DNA of 64,000 bases from [Phialemoniopsis] sp. UDSM-2020 (GCA_018873225.1 JAEILZ010000004.1:1054001-1118000), one strand, 5' to 3'; numbered from the stretch's first letter, positions 1-10,582 are shown. A program made the numbers and translations. The notes: generated by a model not told the origin, from the sequence alone.

Positions 1-1173
1 CTGGATATATACAAGAATGCTTTGTTTACATGTGTAACACCACGAGCATTGGCTCTCAAGCTTGGTTGTGACCATCCATTTGCAACCAAGGAAGCACAGA
101 AGCTTGTATCTGGCAAGCACATGCGGTACCATAGTGCAACCCAAGCGCTCTTCTCTTGAAGTACTATTTATGATAAAATTTTCCTTGTCTACACCTTGCA
201 AAGCTTTCCCTTTCCAATCATTGACCTTTTCGGCTTCTGCTCACTACGTGGAGTGGAAAGATAGGAAACGCTCGTTGCCGAGAGTTGCAAGGCCCAGCAT
301 ACGCTGTTCAGCGACTTTAACGGAATCATGAATAAGTACATCCACCAGATCGTTACGGGAGAGCGCCGAGCATCACGCTTTCGTGATCGGTGGCAGAACC
401 CCAGTGGCAACCTCTGCGATGAGCGAACGAGTAAACTATGCCTGACTGCCCCCCTTAAAGCTACACACTAACGATATGTAGACTCACAAGGTTGCGGTAC
501 ATGTGAAAGATGCATTGTCACCTCCCTTCTCGATCATCCACACGCTCGAGCCCTTATTCCTCGCCTGAGACGTTATCTTGTTGGTCGTCACGGCTTCCAG
601 AATGGAAAACCTTACTACAGGATCGGAAATCGAATTGTTCATCACACCGGCGTGATCACACAAGTCAAGCCCAATACTTCGCACCAATCGCCATCATAGG
701 TCCGCCCTTGCTGCCATCCTGGTCGCCAAAGAGCAGCAGATTCGGGCACAACGTCCAGACAACTCCTCGGTACTACTTCTCTCGCCTGTGGTTTCGATGG
801 GGTAAAGAGGTATGTGATCTCGTCAAATCTCGTTTGCAATTCTGTAACTCAAAGAGTGGAGTGGCTTGCGTACAGCTACACGTAGTGAGCGCAACGACTT
901 GCTCAGCAGACTGTCGCGCGAAGTTTGAGCAAGGTGTCAGCTCCTACGTATCAAGTCGTCCCCTAATCACTGGGTTGGAAGCCATGCACAACGCTCCACG
1001 ACATTGTAAAAGCAATGGCATTATATAAACAGCACATTTTCCGGCTATCAAAGTTGCTCGAGCCATTCCAAACTTTCCTCATTTCTCATATCAGCATCAA
1101 GTCAACGCAAGGACGAGGCACTCAGCTACACATATTCGAGAAGCAAAAGCTATCTCCAAACCACGGTCTCAAG
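1..1173. other. Intergenic, no supported gene
   Basis: Short open frames occur on both strands, but none has recognisable domain content, a convincing intron pattern or consistent composition. I see no tRNA and no transposon terminus. Confidence 0.5.
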
Positions 1174-1341
1174 ATGTGTGACATATCGACTTGGTACTGC
1201 AAGGACTGCGGCTCCTACGGGACCCGGATAATCAGCCGATGCAATACCGGAGGCACTTGCAAGATGTCGACCATCGTCTCCCGCGACACTCTCGACAAGA
1301 CCAACCATCTGGAGTGCGCGGCTCGAAAGCGACGTTGTTGA
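1174..1341 (+). CDS. Small Cys-rich protein, hypothetical
   Basis: A 55-residue frame starts at ATG with Met-Cys and holds a CKDC pair, two further mid-protein Cys, a late Cys and a C-terminal Cys. Paired Cys and a basic tail (ARKRRC) suggest a small metal-binding or disulfide-bonded protein. There is no signal peptide, so it would act inside the cell. Fungal genomes contain many 50-100 residue proteins beginning Met-Cys with a few CxC/CxxC motifs and no known function; this looks like one of them. An upstream in-frame extension exists but lacks the Met-Cys context. Nothing nearby hints at a role. Confidence 0.35.
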   Translation: MCDISTWYCKDCGSYGTRIISRCNTGGTCKMSTIVSRDTLDKTNHLECAARKRRC

Positions 1342-2093
1342 CGAAACTCCCAGCCATTTACCGGCCAGAAGCAGTCGGCAAAGATGAACGAGACTTGGCT
1401 ACATTGTGGGACTGGACTGGTGCGAGGCATGCGTCAAAGTTCTGAAGATGCATAGCGAGCCGGAGTTTTGATAAAGATGAACACTTTGGGGGATCAGTGC
1501 TAGATACGAGGCACGGTTGCTTGGGGCTCTATCTCTCGGGAAGGCATGGCACGCTGTGAATATGGTGGCATGAACATACTTATTACCCAAAAGAGTAGCT
1601 ATGCTACTGGGCTTCTTTTCGTTTTTGGAAAATATACTTTATCCACTCCCATGAGTTATCGACGTGAGGCAAGTGCAGATGAGAAAGCGAACGACAGAGT
1701 AGTGTTTCGCAGTACAGCTGTTCCTTCCCCATGCGTCCAAATGCCTCTTTCGTCTCCATGAGCCCAGCTTGATCCTTCCACGTCGTTGGTCCTAAGCTGA
1801 TGTAGCTCTGCATCTAGAAGGACCGAGTTCACCGCTACAGCCTTCAAATATCCTCAGCATGACACACTGTTCTGATGACATGAAGCCATGCCAACTTTTC
1901 TCAGCCGTCCTTCAGAAGCATCGCTTGCTACACTCGCATCTCGAGCACTTTGGTAGCAACCTACTCGAAAGCATCACCTTTGGATATTTTCATTATCTAT
2001 CTATACCTCAAGATCTATCACTTCATCGTCTAACACATCATTCATCACACTCGTCCCAGGCCAGCAGCAAGCGACATCCCAACAGCAGCACAA
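1342..2093. other. Intergenic, nothing recognised
   Basis: Only short, overlapping frames of no recognisable family are present. Confidence 0.4.
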
Positions 2094-2294
2094 ATGTGCG
2101 TTCAACGTCGGTACTTCTGCCTCATCTGCAGGCAATTCTTCACAATGGATACTTTATACTGCGCCACGAGGCCACAATGCGTAGTACTAGTCCATCCGGT
2201 CCTAGTCCATCCAAGCATTCCGCGCTCCCGTTACCTGCATCACAATTGTACGGGCCCACCGCCTCCGCGTCGTCCTCGGAGGAGCAAGCTTTGA
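2094..2294 (+). CDS. Small Cys-containing protein, hypothetical
   Basis: A 66-residue frame begins Met-Cys and has a CLIC pair followed by two more Cys within about 35 residues, then a Pro/Arg-rich tail. The N-terminal half resembles the small Met-Cys fungal proteins, as does the ORF at 1174, but the tail looks random. The start has a good context (ACAAATG). It could be an exon of a longer gene or a chance frame. Confidence 0.25.
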   Translation: MCVQRRYFCLICRQFFTMDTLYCATRPQCVVLVHPVLVHPSIPRSRYLHHNCTGPPPPRRPRRSKL

Positions 2295-3136
2295 CAGGTG
2301 ATCAGCTTTGAGGGTGGTGGATTGGTTTTCAAGCTTCCAATTTGTTGCAATCGCTCAGGAGCGGGAATTTGATATGGCTCGGAGAGGACGTCGGTTGCTG
2401 GGTTGATCAGCTCGTAGTGTTCATGTTATCTGAATGCAGCATGGGGTTATGGTGACATCGAATTTGTTAGGGCAGGTTTGGCTTTTTGTTCTTACAGGTT
2501 TCTTACAGGTGCCAAAGCGTTTTATTTTACTAGGGATCCAGCGATGGTTTGGTTAAACTTCAATACTTAGACAAGAGAGATGAAAGCGAGGCGCCCAAAA
2601 AGGGACCATCTCTGCTACCACGACTAGGTTCAAATAACAAGTAACAATTTCGCCATTCCACTGCAGGGTGCGGCTTCGCAGAGGGAAATATGCATAGACA
2701 GTTCTATAATCATCTAATAACGCCCGAGAAAAGATGTCTGAATGCCACTACAAGGCGCACGTCAGGTCTTGCGCAGTGCAGTTTGACTGCGCCGTAGACG
2801 CCAAGACATGTTTCGTGGGCTAGCTCGTGGCCCAGCACCAAGAATGGGGTGATGTCTACGCCGCACCAAACACGCCCTGTGGCTGCAAAACAACGTGATA
2901 AAGAAGACGTGCAATTGGCGCCATCGGGTATGCTATGTTCTTGGCTTTGCTTGGAATCAAGTTGAAAGTGGCCGGCCATGTTCGTCCGCGTCCGCGCATC
3001 CCGTTCATGGTTGCTTCACCGAAGCCGATAAGTACCTGCACAGCAAGCATCGCCTGACGCCCGTTCCAGCTTCCCCCCTCCATTCCAAATATCAACACAC
3101 ATATTCAAGATCAACAGAGAACAAAAGTTCAAGCAA
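2295..3136. other. Intergenic, 5' region of the oxidoreductase
   Basis: No coding frame is supported. The last ~100 bases are CT- and CA-rich and end CAAGCAAATGAC at the start of the oxidoreductase gene, as expected for a fungal 5' leader. Confidence 0.4.
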
Positions 3137-4264
3137 ATGACAACCGCAACACCACAGCTCCCATCAACCACCAAGGCATGGCGCTTCCACACCGCGTCCC
3201 ACGGCGCGCACAAGCACCTCCAGCTCGAGGACGTGCCCATGCCCGAGTTCAATGAGAAGCACTTGCCACCGAACTCGGTCCTGGTGAAGGTCCTCGCCGC
3301 CAGCGTCAATCCAGTCGACGTCAAGATGGCCAGCATCCCCATTCTCGGACGCTTGGCGCAGCCCATGCCCGCCATCGTCGGCCGCGACGCTGCAGGCCTC
3401 GTCGTCAAGACCACGGACCCTACCCTCGCTGAGGGCCAGCTCGTCGCCTGCCGCCTAAGCGAGAACCAGACCCCCGGCGTCATGGCAGAGTACATCGTCG
3501 TCCCCGGCAACGCCAAAGGTGCGGTCGCCGCTGTGCCCGCAGGCGTGTCGGCAGTGCAGGCCGCCACCGTCGGCACGACAGGCGCCACCGCCCTGCAGGC
3601 CATCGCGCGGCGCTTCGACATCGACAAGCTCGCCGCCGCCAGCCAGGACCCCGACAACCAGAAGCGCGTGTTCATCAACGGCGGCTCCGGCGGCACAGGC
3701 ACCTACCAGATCCAGGCCGCCAAGGCGCTCGGCTGCCACGTCACGGCCTCGTGCTCGGGCGCCAACGCCCAGCTGTGCCGCGACCTCGGCGCCGACGAGG
3801 TGCTCGACTACAAGGCCTCGGATCCTGCCCGCACACTAGCCGAGGGCGTGCGCTCCGGCGCCCGCCCGCCCTACGACCTGGCCATCGACAACGTGGGTCT
3901 GAGCTGGGAGCGCTACCGCGCGAGCGACGAGTACCTGGGGCCGGGCGGCGTGTACGTGCAGGTCGGGGTGGGGTTCCATTGGGCGGAGCTGCGCGCGGCG
4001 CTGCGCATCCAGTGCTGGCCGACGGTGCTCGGCGGTGGAAAGCACAGGTGGTCGTTTCTCGGGATGCGGAGCAGCCGGGCCGACATGGAGCGCGTGCTGG
4101 GGTGGATGGGGGAGGGGAAAGTGAAGGTGCCGATCGACAGGGAGTTTGAGTTTGGTGAGGTGCCGCAGGCGTACGAGAGGCTGCTGGCCGGGCGGGCGAG
4201 GGGCAAGATTGTCGTGCGCATGCCTGCTTTGGACGAGTACGAGGCTGCTACTGCCACTGTTTAA
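3137..4264 (+). CDS. MDR-family (zinc-type alcohol dehydrogenase-like) NAD(P)H oxidoreductase
   Basis: This 375-residue protein is a medium-chain dehydrogenase/reductase of the quinone oxidoreductase / trans-enoyl reductase branch. The N-terminal GroES-like fold spans about residues 13-150 (VKVLAASVNPVDVK, GRDAAG). A Rossmann nucleotide-binding loop NGGSGGTGTYQ lies at 181-191. The Cys/His ligands of catalytic-zinc ADHs are not evident, which fits a zinc-free reductase. The frame is intronless and of normal family length. It converges on a P450 gene whose stop is 119 bp beyond this stop, and a Zn2Cys6 regulator follows, so the three may form a small metabolic group. Substrate is unknown; it could equally be a general quinone or enal reductase. 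Confidence 0.88.
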   Translation: MTTATPQLPSTTKAWRFHTASHGAHKHLQLEDVPMPEFNEKHLPPNSVLVKVLAASVNPVDVKMASIPILGRLAQPMPAIVGRDAAGLVVKTTDPTLAEGQLVACRLSENQTPGVMAEYIVVPGNAKGAVAAVPAGVSAVQAATVGTTGATALQAIARRFDIDKLAAASQDPDNQKRVFINGGSGGTGTYQIQAAKALGCHVTASCSGANAQLCRDLGADEVLDYKASDPARTLAEGVRSGARPPYDLAIDNVGLSWERYRASDEYLGPGGVYVQVGVGFHWAELRAALRIQCWPTVLGGGKHRWSFLGMRSSRADMERVLGWMGEGKVKVPIDREFEFGEVPQAYERLLAGRARGKIVVRMPALDEYEAATATV

Positions 4265-4383
4265 AGATTCTCTCGTTTGTATTCGGATCGACACTGGCGC
4301 AAGGCGTCAGGACAGGTTTACGCATTGTAATTTTTGTTTTATTCATGTATTTAGAGAACACGATACCCGAGAATGACATGGTT

Positions 4384-5943
4384 TCATCTATCATTCGGCT
4401 CATGTGCTTTCATAACGATGTCTAGGTGAGCCTGGCTGCGCGGGACGATGCGACAGGGGAAGCTCTTAGGGTGACTCGTCAGTCCGTTCGTCAATGAGAC
4501 CTCTGGCGTGATCTCCCTGCCATGCTCGTCAACAGCCATCAAAATGTCGAAAGTCGACAACATCGACGCGACGACGATCCAAATGCTGGCCTCGGCCAGG
4601 TGCTGACCGACGCAGACCCGCCGACCAAAGCCGAACTGACCCCTGGGGAACGGCTCACCTCGTCCTCCCTGATCTATCGAAACGTACCTCCCTGGATCAA
4701 AGCCGTCGGAATCATGGTAGACTCGCTCGTCGTGCGTCATCGCTCGCGCATTGGCAATGACAATCGAGCCCTTGGGTATGAACATGCCTTTGTAGATGTC
4801 GTCCTGAAGTGACTTGTGCGGCACTCCAACTGGAGAAACGGGACACCATCGCAAGATCTCTTGAACAATGTAGTCGATATATGGTAGCTTCGGTCGGTCC
4901 TCAAAAGTGGGCAAACGCTGCGGTCCAAGCACTTCGTCGATTTGTCTCTGTGCCTTAGCCTGTACCTCTGGATGGAGGACCATGTTCAGGACGAACACGA
5001 GTAGGCTCGCCCAAGTTGTGTCCTGCCCAGCTGCGTAGACCGCGCCAGCCGCTCCCTTGATGTCTTCAATGGACATCTCGTACTTCTTCCCTTCCTGCAT
5101 GTGCTCCTGTCGTTCATCCAACAGCCTCCGCGCGAGCGAGTCCGTCCGCTGTCCCGAGGCCTGGATGGCGTCAAAAGGCACGTCATGGATCCGCCGGATA
5201 GCCCAGCGCCAGTCTCTGGCAAACCTCAGCGCCCGATTGCGCAAAAGCCAGTTGGGCAGGTGCCTCATAATGGGAAAGTGGTCGACCAAAGTTCCTGCCG
5301 GTGCTCCCACATGGCCAAGTGCGTACGAAGCATCGGCGGAGATCTGGATGTACTGGTCGTCGTCGCTTACAACGTCCACTCCGAAGCCGATATGCATGAC
5401 GACAGCTGTAGCGAACCTCCGCAACGAAGCCTCCCAGTTGTGTCCTGAGTGTTTGGCCAGCCCCCGTAAAAGTGTGAGAGCCTCACGTTCTTGCAGAGGT
5501 CGCCATTTGGCAATGGTCGTCCTCTGAAAGGCTCCCTGGAGCGCTCGCCTGTGAGCGCGAAAGGCAGGACCCCAGCGGAGAAATGTCAAGGTATGACGCC
5601 ATCCCATGATCTCGAACAGCGCAAAGCGCGGGCGATCACAATACTTCGCGCCTCTGCGGTCGAGGAGGTCGACGGCGGCTCGGACACTGTTCAGCACGAC
5701 GATAGGCTGGCCGAGGATGCGGAAGAACAGGACATCCGAGTTGAGCTCCCGAGACCATTTCGCGTAGGCGTATTCTGGGTTGTCTACAGGTACAACACGT
5801 AGATGACCTATGATGGGTTCACCCGGTGGTCCTGGGGGAAATGGTATTCCTGGAGGGTGTCGCCGTGGCGCGATGTGCCACTTCCATATTGCAAAGAACA
5901 GCAGAGGAACCACGGCGAGGAGTGCTGTGGCAGGAGGCGACAT
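4384..5943 (-). CDS. Cytochrome P450 monooxygenase
   Basis: A 519-residue microsomal P450 in one exon. It starts with a hydrophobic anchor (about residues 6-20) and a Pro-rich hinge (PFPPGPPGEP, 34-43). The oxygen-binding I-helix motif AGQDTT is at 305-310, the ExxR motif EILR at 362-365 and the heme loop FGFGRRVCVG at 437-446 with Cys444 as thiolate ligand, so all key residues are intact. I chose the ATG at 5943; the frame extends upstream but without another ATG. It is divergent from the Zn2Cys6 gene across about 570 bp and convergent with the MDR oxidoreductase, which suggests co-regulation. It resembles secondary-metabolism P450s of the O-methylsterigmatocystin oxidoreductase type by general pattern; substrate unknown. 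Confidence 0.93.
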   Translation of the reverse strand: MSPPATALLAVVPLLFFAIWKWHIAPRRHPPGIPFPPGPPGEPIIGHLRVVPVDNPEYAYAKWSRELNSDVLFFRILGQPIVVLNSVRAAVDLLDRRGAKYCDRPRFALFEIMGWRHTLTFLRWGPAFRAHRRALQGAFQRTTIAKWRPLQEREALTLLRGLAKHSGHNWEASLRRFATAVVMHIGFGVDVVSDDDQYIQISADASYALGHVGAPAGTLVDHFPIMRHLPNWLLRNRALRFARDWRWAIRRIHDVPFDAIQASGQRTDSLARRLLDERQEHMQEGKKYEMSIEDIKGAAGAVYAAGQDTTWASLLVFVLNMVLHPEVQAKAQRQIDEVLGPQRLPTFEDRPKLPYIDYIVQEILRWCPVSPVGVPHKSLQDDIYKGMFIPKGSIVIANARAMTHDERVYHDSDGFDPGRYVSIDQGGRGEPFPRGQFGFGRRVCVGQHLAEASIWIVVASMLSTFDILMAVDEHGREITPEVSLTNGLTSHPKSFPCRIVPRSQAHLDIVMKAHEPNDR

Positions 5944-6513
5944 TATATTTGCGTGCCGATGTTTGGCGCGCACCTGTTTTTACTTGACGAGTAGTCGTTC
6001 CACGCCTCGAAACGAACCAAGCTGAGGGATATGTCCAGATTCATGGTGGCGCGCCGAGTACTGAGGATGCTTGTTCAAAGGTGAGCTCGCAACAATCCTC
6101 GTAGTCACCGACTCTGAGTCGCGGTGAGTCTTGTGTCACGGCCAAGACACGACAGTACGATGGATAAAGAGCGATGGCCACATGCCAGTATTGCACGCTT
6201 GGCAGATTGCGCTCATGTGGTGCTCCTAGAGTCAGGAGCTTGAGGTGTTGAGAATGTGTCTGGGTGTTCTTCCAACAGCATCGCAAATTGTGAGCGGAAG
6301 CTGCTGAGCAATCAGGTGGGTTCCGATGGCGTTCGGAGCTGTATTGAATGCTTAGCGGCTGTCAGCCGGCCCCGTGGCAGCTAAATTTCTCGGAGCTGGC
6401 GCTGAAAACTCACGTCATATTCGGCAATTCTCGACCCATCAATTCATTCAAGTCTACCTAACAATCGCAAATGGTTCCCTTGCAGGCGTCGCCAAAGACT
6501 ACTCGGCCTCCCA
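5944..6513. promoter_or_regulatory. Divergent promoter between P450 and Zn2Cys6 regulator
   Basis: A 570-bp non-coding interval separates the two start codons. It contains the palindrome listed separately. No TATA box in a sensible position was identified by eye. Confidence 0.5.
6356..6368. promoter_or_regulatory. CGG-N7-CCG palindrome, candidate Zn2Cys6 operator
   Basis: CGGCTGTCAGCCG is a perfect inverted repeat of six bases around a central T. Inverted CGG triplets at fixed spacing are the classic target of Zn2Cys6 dimers. It lies about 145 bp before the regulator's start and about 410 bp from the P450 start. Binding by the adjacent regulator is inference. Confidence 0.4.
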
Positions 6514-8658
6514 ATGCAAGATGAAGCGACCTCCATGACATCACCGGACGCGTCAACCGCTGGCGATAGCACGCTGGTGGCGGAGCGAGATTCATCGCCA
6601 GCAGCAAAAGCAATCCAGCCTTCTCCTCGGCGTCGTGGCGGCCCGGCTTGTCGCCGGTGTCGGCGTCTGAGGACCAAATGTGTGAATCAGAACGGTGCGA
6701 GTCCTTGTGAAGGATGCCGGTCAGCGGGCGCCGTGGTCGCTGCGCAATGCAAGTTCCTTCAGAAAGGCGAGAGAGACACGGACCGCGACTTTCGACGACG
6801 ACCGTTGCCTTCCTCTCAAAAGCAGCCGCGCCCACGAGATGGACCGGCCGCAGCCAGTGATGCAGGGTCCGAACTCAGCCATGCAACGCAAAGCTTGGAG
6901 GTTGAGCGTGACCAGACAGTTCAGAGGCTTCCATCGCCGTCAGCGCCTCCAAGAGACACGGCGGCAGCCATCGCCGAGGGAGTGCTGCCGCCGCTGGAAG
7001 AGATGCTCGACGGCTGTCGTACTTTCATGACGTATTACTTTCAGCTGGGCTTTACACCCAAAGCCATCTTCATCGAAAATCTCAACCGCAACCCTTCATC
7101 TGTCAGTCCGTTCTTGATCAGCTGCATCCTCAGTATTTCAGCGCGCTTCTGCCCGGCTCTGGTCGGCCGGTACGGCAGCGCAGCTGGTGCAACGGACCAC
7201 TTCCTCGCCGCTGCGAGAGGCTGGGCCGCCACCGAAATGTACCGGCCTTCCCTCGAGCGCACGCAGGGTTTCTTCCTGCTGGCCATCTCAGAATGGGGAA
7301 ATGGCGACAAGGACCGAAGCTCCATGGACATGGGCGTTGCGGTCCGCATGGCCTCTCTGCTCAAGCTGCACCGCGAAGAGACCTACCAGTTACCAGCAGG
7401 TGCAACAGCAGAGCAGATTGTCCGAGCAGAATCAGCGCGTCGGACATTCTGGATGATCCAGAGCCAGGAGAATCTGCACTCTGGTTACAGCACCCCCGCT
7501 CCGTTCGCCCTGGACGACATCACTGCATTGCTGCCCTGCGACGAGGCGGATTTCGCCTTTGGGATTGTACCGGCCCATCGTGCTGCCCTCGTCGGTACGC
7601 CGCCTGCCACAGCTAACCCGCGACTCACCGACGCGCCTGACCGGTGCATGTTCGCGACCCTCGTCCAGGCGCACACACTGTGGGGTCAGGTGGCGCGTCG
7701 GGCATGCCGTCCGGACCCAAAGGCCATTGAACACATGAGCGGTACTGAAGGAAGTATGAAGCCCTTGCCCCCATGGAACCCGGCCAGCGAATATGCGACA
7801 ACTGCACGGGAACTGCGCGAGTTTGAGGAGAAAATGCCCGCACGGCAGTTTTGGTCAGTCTGGAACCTGCGTGGCTGGCGGGCCGACTCGCTGCACCTGG
7901 CCTACCTCGCCGTCACACCTGTCCTGAGGCTCAGCAACATCGTCCTCCGGCGCATCTACCTCGAGGACATCATGACCGCCGTCGACACCGGGCCGACGAG
8001 GCAAGACGCTGCCGACCCACCCGCCACTGACGCAGCAGTGGCGGTGGCGCCCGACGGCTTCTGGGCGCGCATGTCGGACGAGCTCTTTGCCAACGTGCGC
8101 GAGCTGCACGAGCAGATTGACGCCTACTTCGCCATGCGGACTAAAGGGGAGGGTTTTCCCGCTATCCTCGTGTTCTGCGTCTACATCTGCGGCTCCCTGG
8201 CGTCGTACCTGTGGAAGAACCCTTCCCTGTGTCCGGCGCAGGCCCAGGGCGCCGAGGAGATGGCCATGAAGGCCCTGCAGGTGCTGGGCGAGCTGCACGG
8301 CGCGTGGCCGACGTCGGCGCGGTGGAGGCAGGGCCTGCAGCAGATTGCCTCTGCGCAGCCTCCCGCTAGCTCGGAGGAGTCGACCACCGCTGAGGGGGTC
8401 CATGGGACGGGGAGGACTAATGTGGCGGCCCCGCGGGAGAGCCTTACGAGCTGGGAGGGCATGTCTGGTCCGGCTAGTAGCCGGGGAGGCGTTGTTCCGA
8501 ACGGCACTTTAGATGCGGCTGGTAAGGAGGCGGGATTCGAGCTGGCTGGGGTGCAAATGGAGACGTTTCCCAGCGAGCTGTTTGATGCCGAGTTGGCTGC
8601 CATATTGTCTGGGGACCTGAATTATGGGTTTTTGGATGACCTCCAGCAGCAGGATTGA
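6514..8658 (+). CDS. Zn2Cys6 fungal-specific transcription factor
   Basis: A 714-residue nuclear regulator in one exon. The binuclear zinc cluster is at residues 46-79 with Cys46, 49, 56, 65, 68 and 79 (CRRCRRLRTKC then CEGC). The last Cys spacing (10 residues) is slightly longer than usual. Basic residues before the cluster (PSPRRRGG) suit DNA contact or nuclear import. The middle region (about 165-420) has the fungal-specific transcription factor domain pattern, including a RTFWMIQSQE segment. It shares a promoter with the P450 and is probably the local regulator of the P450/oxidoreductase group. That role is inferred from position only. Confidence 0.9.
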   Translation: MQDEATSMTSPDASTAGDSTLVAERDSSPAAKAIQPSPRRRGGPACRRCRRLRTKCVNQNGASPCEGCRSAGAVVAAQCKFLQKGERDTDRDFRRRPLPSSQKQPRPRDGPAAASDAGSELSHATQSLEVERDQTVQRLPSPSAPPRDTAAAIAEGVLPPLEEMLDGCRTFMTYYFQLGFTPKAIFIENLNRNPSSVSPFLISCILSISARFCPALVGRYGSAAGATDHFLAAARGWAATEMYRPSLERTQGFFLLAISEWGNGDKDRSSMDMGVAVRMASLLKLHREETYQLPAGATAEQIVRAESARRTFWMIQSQENLHSGYSTPAPFALDDITALLPCDEADFAFGIVPAHRAALVGTPPATANPRLTDAPDRCMFATLVQAHTLWGQVARRACRPDPKAIEHMSGTEGSMKPLPPWNPASEYATTARELREFEEKMPARQFWSVWNLRGWRADSLHLAYLAVTPVLRLSNIVLRRIYLEDIMTAVDTGPTRQDAADPPATDAAVAVAPDGFWARMSDELFANVRELHEQIDAYFAMRTKGEGFPAILVFCVYICGSLASYLWKNPSLCPAQAQGAEEMAMKALQVLGELHGAWPTSARWRQGLQQIASAQPPASSEESTTAEGVHGTGRTNVAAPRESLTSWEGMSGPASSRGGVVPNGTLDAAGKEAGFELAGVQMETFPSELFDAELAAILSGDLNYGFLDDLQQQD

Positions 8659-9079
8659 TACAAATCAATAGTGTCAAGCAATGACAAACATGCAGACATT
8701 CTAGAGAATTCTAGCTCAATATAGCGCTCAAATACGTTGTTTCAAAAACCACGGTGCGGACAAATTTGAAACCTATGTTTCTTTGCCACTTCATCCCAGA
8801 TCCGGTCAGCTTGATGGTTCGGTTTAGCAGCACATGAGACGAAGTCCCTATTTTGCTCGGACTGTATTGTTTCCAACCTTTGTACGCGACTGCCAGGTAC
8901 ACTTACCAGATATGACGTTCTCTTTTCCGCCTTTACTGTTCCGGTATGTCGTCTGCGCGAAACCATCTGCGACATCACAATCTACGCAACGAGATTTAAT
9001 CAGAGATACCGCGGCAGAGTCTTGAATTATCTTTTCATCAACCTCGAACTTCTTGTTTAGGGCCATAAATACGGCAATA
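8659..9079. other. Intergenic, no gene seen
   Basis: Only short antisense frames are present. The final stretch is the 5' leader of the small secreted-protein gene. Confidence 0.4.
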
Positions 9080-9578
9080 ATGGGTTGCTTATTCTTCTAT
9101 CTCGCATTGACGATGCTCGTTGTGCAGGCTCTCGCATGCACTGGGAAGTCGAAGCTACACTCCGCAACCCGCTGGGTAGCTACCCTCGAACCTGTGAGTC
9201 CTGGCCTAGTATGTCTGGTATTACCCTATTCTCATCAAAATTTTTCGTTTCCAGGGGTCCAGGATTTCAGAAGTCTGTGAGGCGATCAAGTTTGACTGCC
9301 GCGCCCCCAGGTGCGGCGAAAGGGTCTACGAGCTCGAAGACAAGAATCAGGTGGCAATCACAGTCGACTGCGACGATAGACCTTGTTTGGCGGCACAGAG
9401 GAACGTTAGCAAAGTCGAGACGGACTTGAAGTGGCTTTTCAGGTCCTATCATCATAATTCGCACAACATGTGGGAGAACGCAAAGGAGGAGGCCGAGTTC
9501 CGGCACAGATACGGACATGGGGAGAAGTGGTATCCCGGGGCTCTGAAGGATAAGAATAATGGCGAATATTATCCGTGA
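9080..9578 (+). CDS. Small secreted Cys protein
   Basis: Two exons (9080-9193 and 9255-9578) joined across a 61-nt intron with donor GTGAGT and acceptor TTTCCAG give 145 residues. The N-terminus is a clear signal peptide (hydrophobic core of residues 2-17, cleavage after ALA-like sequence near 19). The mature part has six Cys, in pairs such as DCRAPRC and DCDDRPC, and a charged, His/Tyr-rich C-terminal half ending NNGEYYP. No known family is recognised. Size, signal and even Cys number fit a secreted effector-like or cell-wall-associated protein. An upstream in-frame ATG at 9053 would add nine residues before the hydrophobic core; the second ATG gives a cleaner signal peptide. Confidence 0.7.
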
Positions 9579-10182
9579 GGTTGTTCTGGTCATTTGTGGT
9601 ATTGGCTGAACAATATGTTCTTTCTTCGGTTTGTTCTTTCTTCGATTTCTTTTATATCAACTTTATTCGAATTCAAGTAACAAATTCCCTCCTACTCTTT
9701 GGACGGTTTACTAGCCAAATATGCCACGAATGTGACTGATCTTTACAACCTATAGTTAGTAACCAAATTTCATGTTATAATCTACTTTTGAATGATCGTG
9801 GGATAGCGTCGATGTGATAATCGCGGCCCTGGTGGTGAAGGCGGCATCATCACCTTTGTTAAAGTCGAGACCCACCGAGAATGGCGACAAATGACTGATT
9901 AGGCTGCCAGGTGCCAAAGCCAGCACTGAGTCACCTGGCCGTAGCCGGCGAGATCGGAAGAGACTAGCGCAGGTGGAGGCGGGTGGCGTCCAAGCGAGCA
10001 AAAGCCCGTTCCTCCAATGAGGGGCCGGCCCTACTGCCCACACGTGACTTCCGCCCTCGCTCCCCCCACAGAATCAGCACAAATCTTTCATCAACGACTT
10101 GGTCAAAAGGATTTCCCTCACCACCGACAGTTCCCCCCTTCCGAGTAACGCATCACAACAAACAACACCTTACTCTTTCATC
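9579..10182. other. Intergenic, promoter/leader of eS30
   Basis: No gene is seen. A T-rich segment (about 9620-9665) follows the secreted-protein stop and probably holds its 3' processing signals. The last 120 bases are C/T- and A-rich, typical of a fungal ribosomal-protein leader. Confidence 0.4.
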
Positions 10183-10582
10183 ATGGGTAAAGTTCACGGT
10201 TCCCTTGCCCGTGCCGGCAAGGTCAAGTCTCAGACCCCCAAGGTCCGTATTATCCGAACGACCCCCGAGAGTGTCGAGGAGGAGGGAGAGGAGTGGGGAG
10301 GCGAAAAACTCGAGAAATCATCGACGACGACGACGAACACGATGCTGACATATGAATTTTCCATCATATAGGTTGAGAAGCAGGAGAAGACCAAGACCCC
10401 CAAGGGTCGCGCTCGCAAGAGACTCGTATACACCCGCCGTTTCGTCAACGTCACCCTGACTGGCGGCAAGCGCAAGGTATGTGGCGATCCGAGGACGAAA
10501 ATCCGGCATCACAGAAGGGAGAAGGGAACAGGAGTGCTGACTGAAGTTTCTGCGACAGATGAACCCCAACCCCGGCTCGTAA
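10183..10582 (+). CDS. rps30: 40S ribosomal protein eS30
   Basis: Three exons (10183-10242, 10372-10476, 10559-10582) give a 62-residue, very basic protein beginning [14 protein letters not shown]. It contains [17 protein letters not shown] and ends KMNPNPGS, which is diagnostic for eS30 of the small ribosomal subunit. Introns have donors GTCCGT and GTATGT and acceptors ATATAG and GACAG, and all phases match. As in other fungi there is no ubiquitin-like fusion at the N-terminus. The last exon codes for only seven residues, so automated callers could miss it. Confidence 0.95.

Noticed and set aside
510..1028. 172-codon frame at the window start
   Set aside because: Ser/Arg-rich with no domain, signal or intron support.
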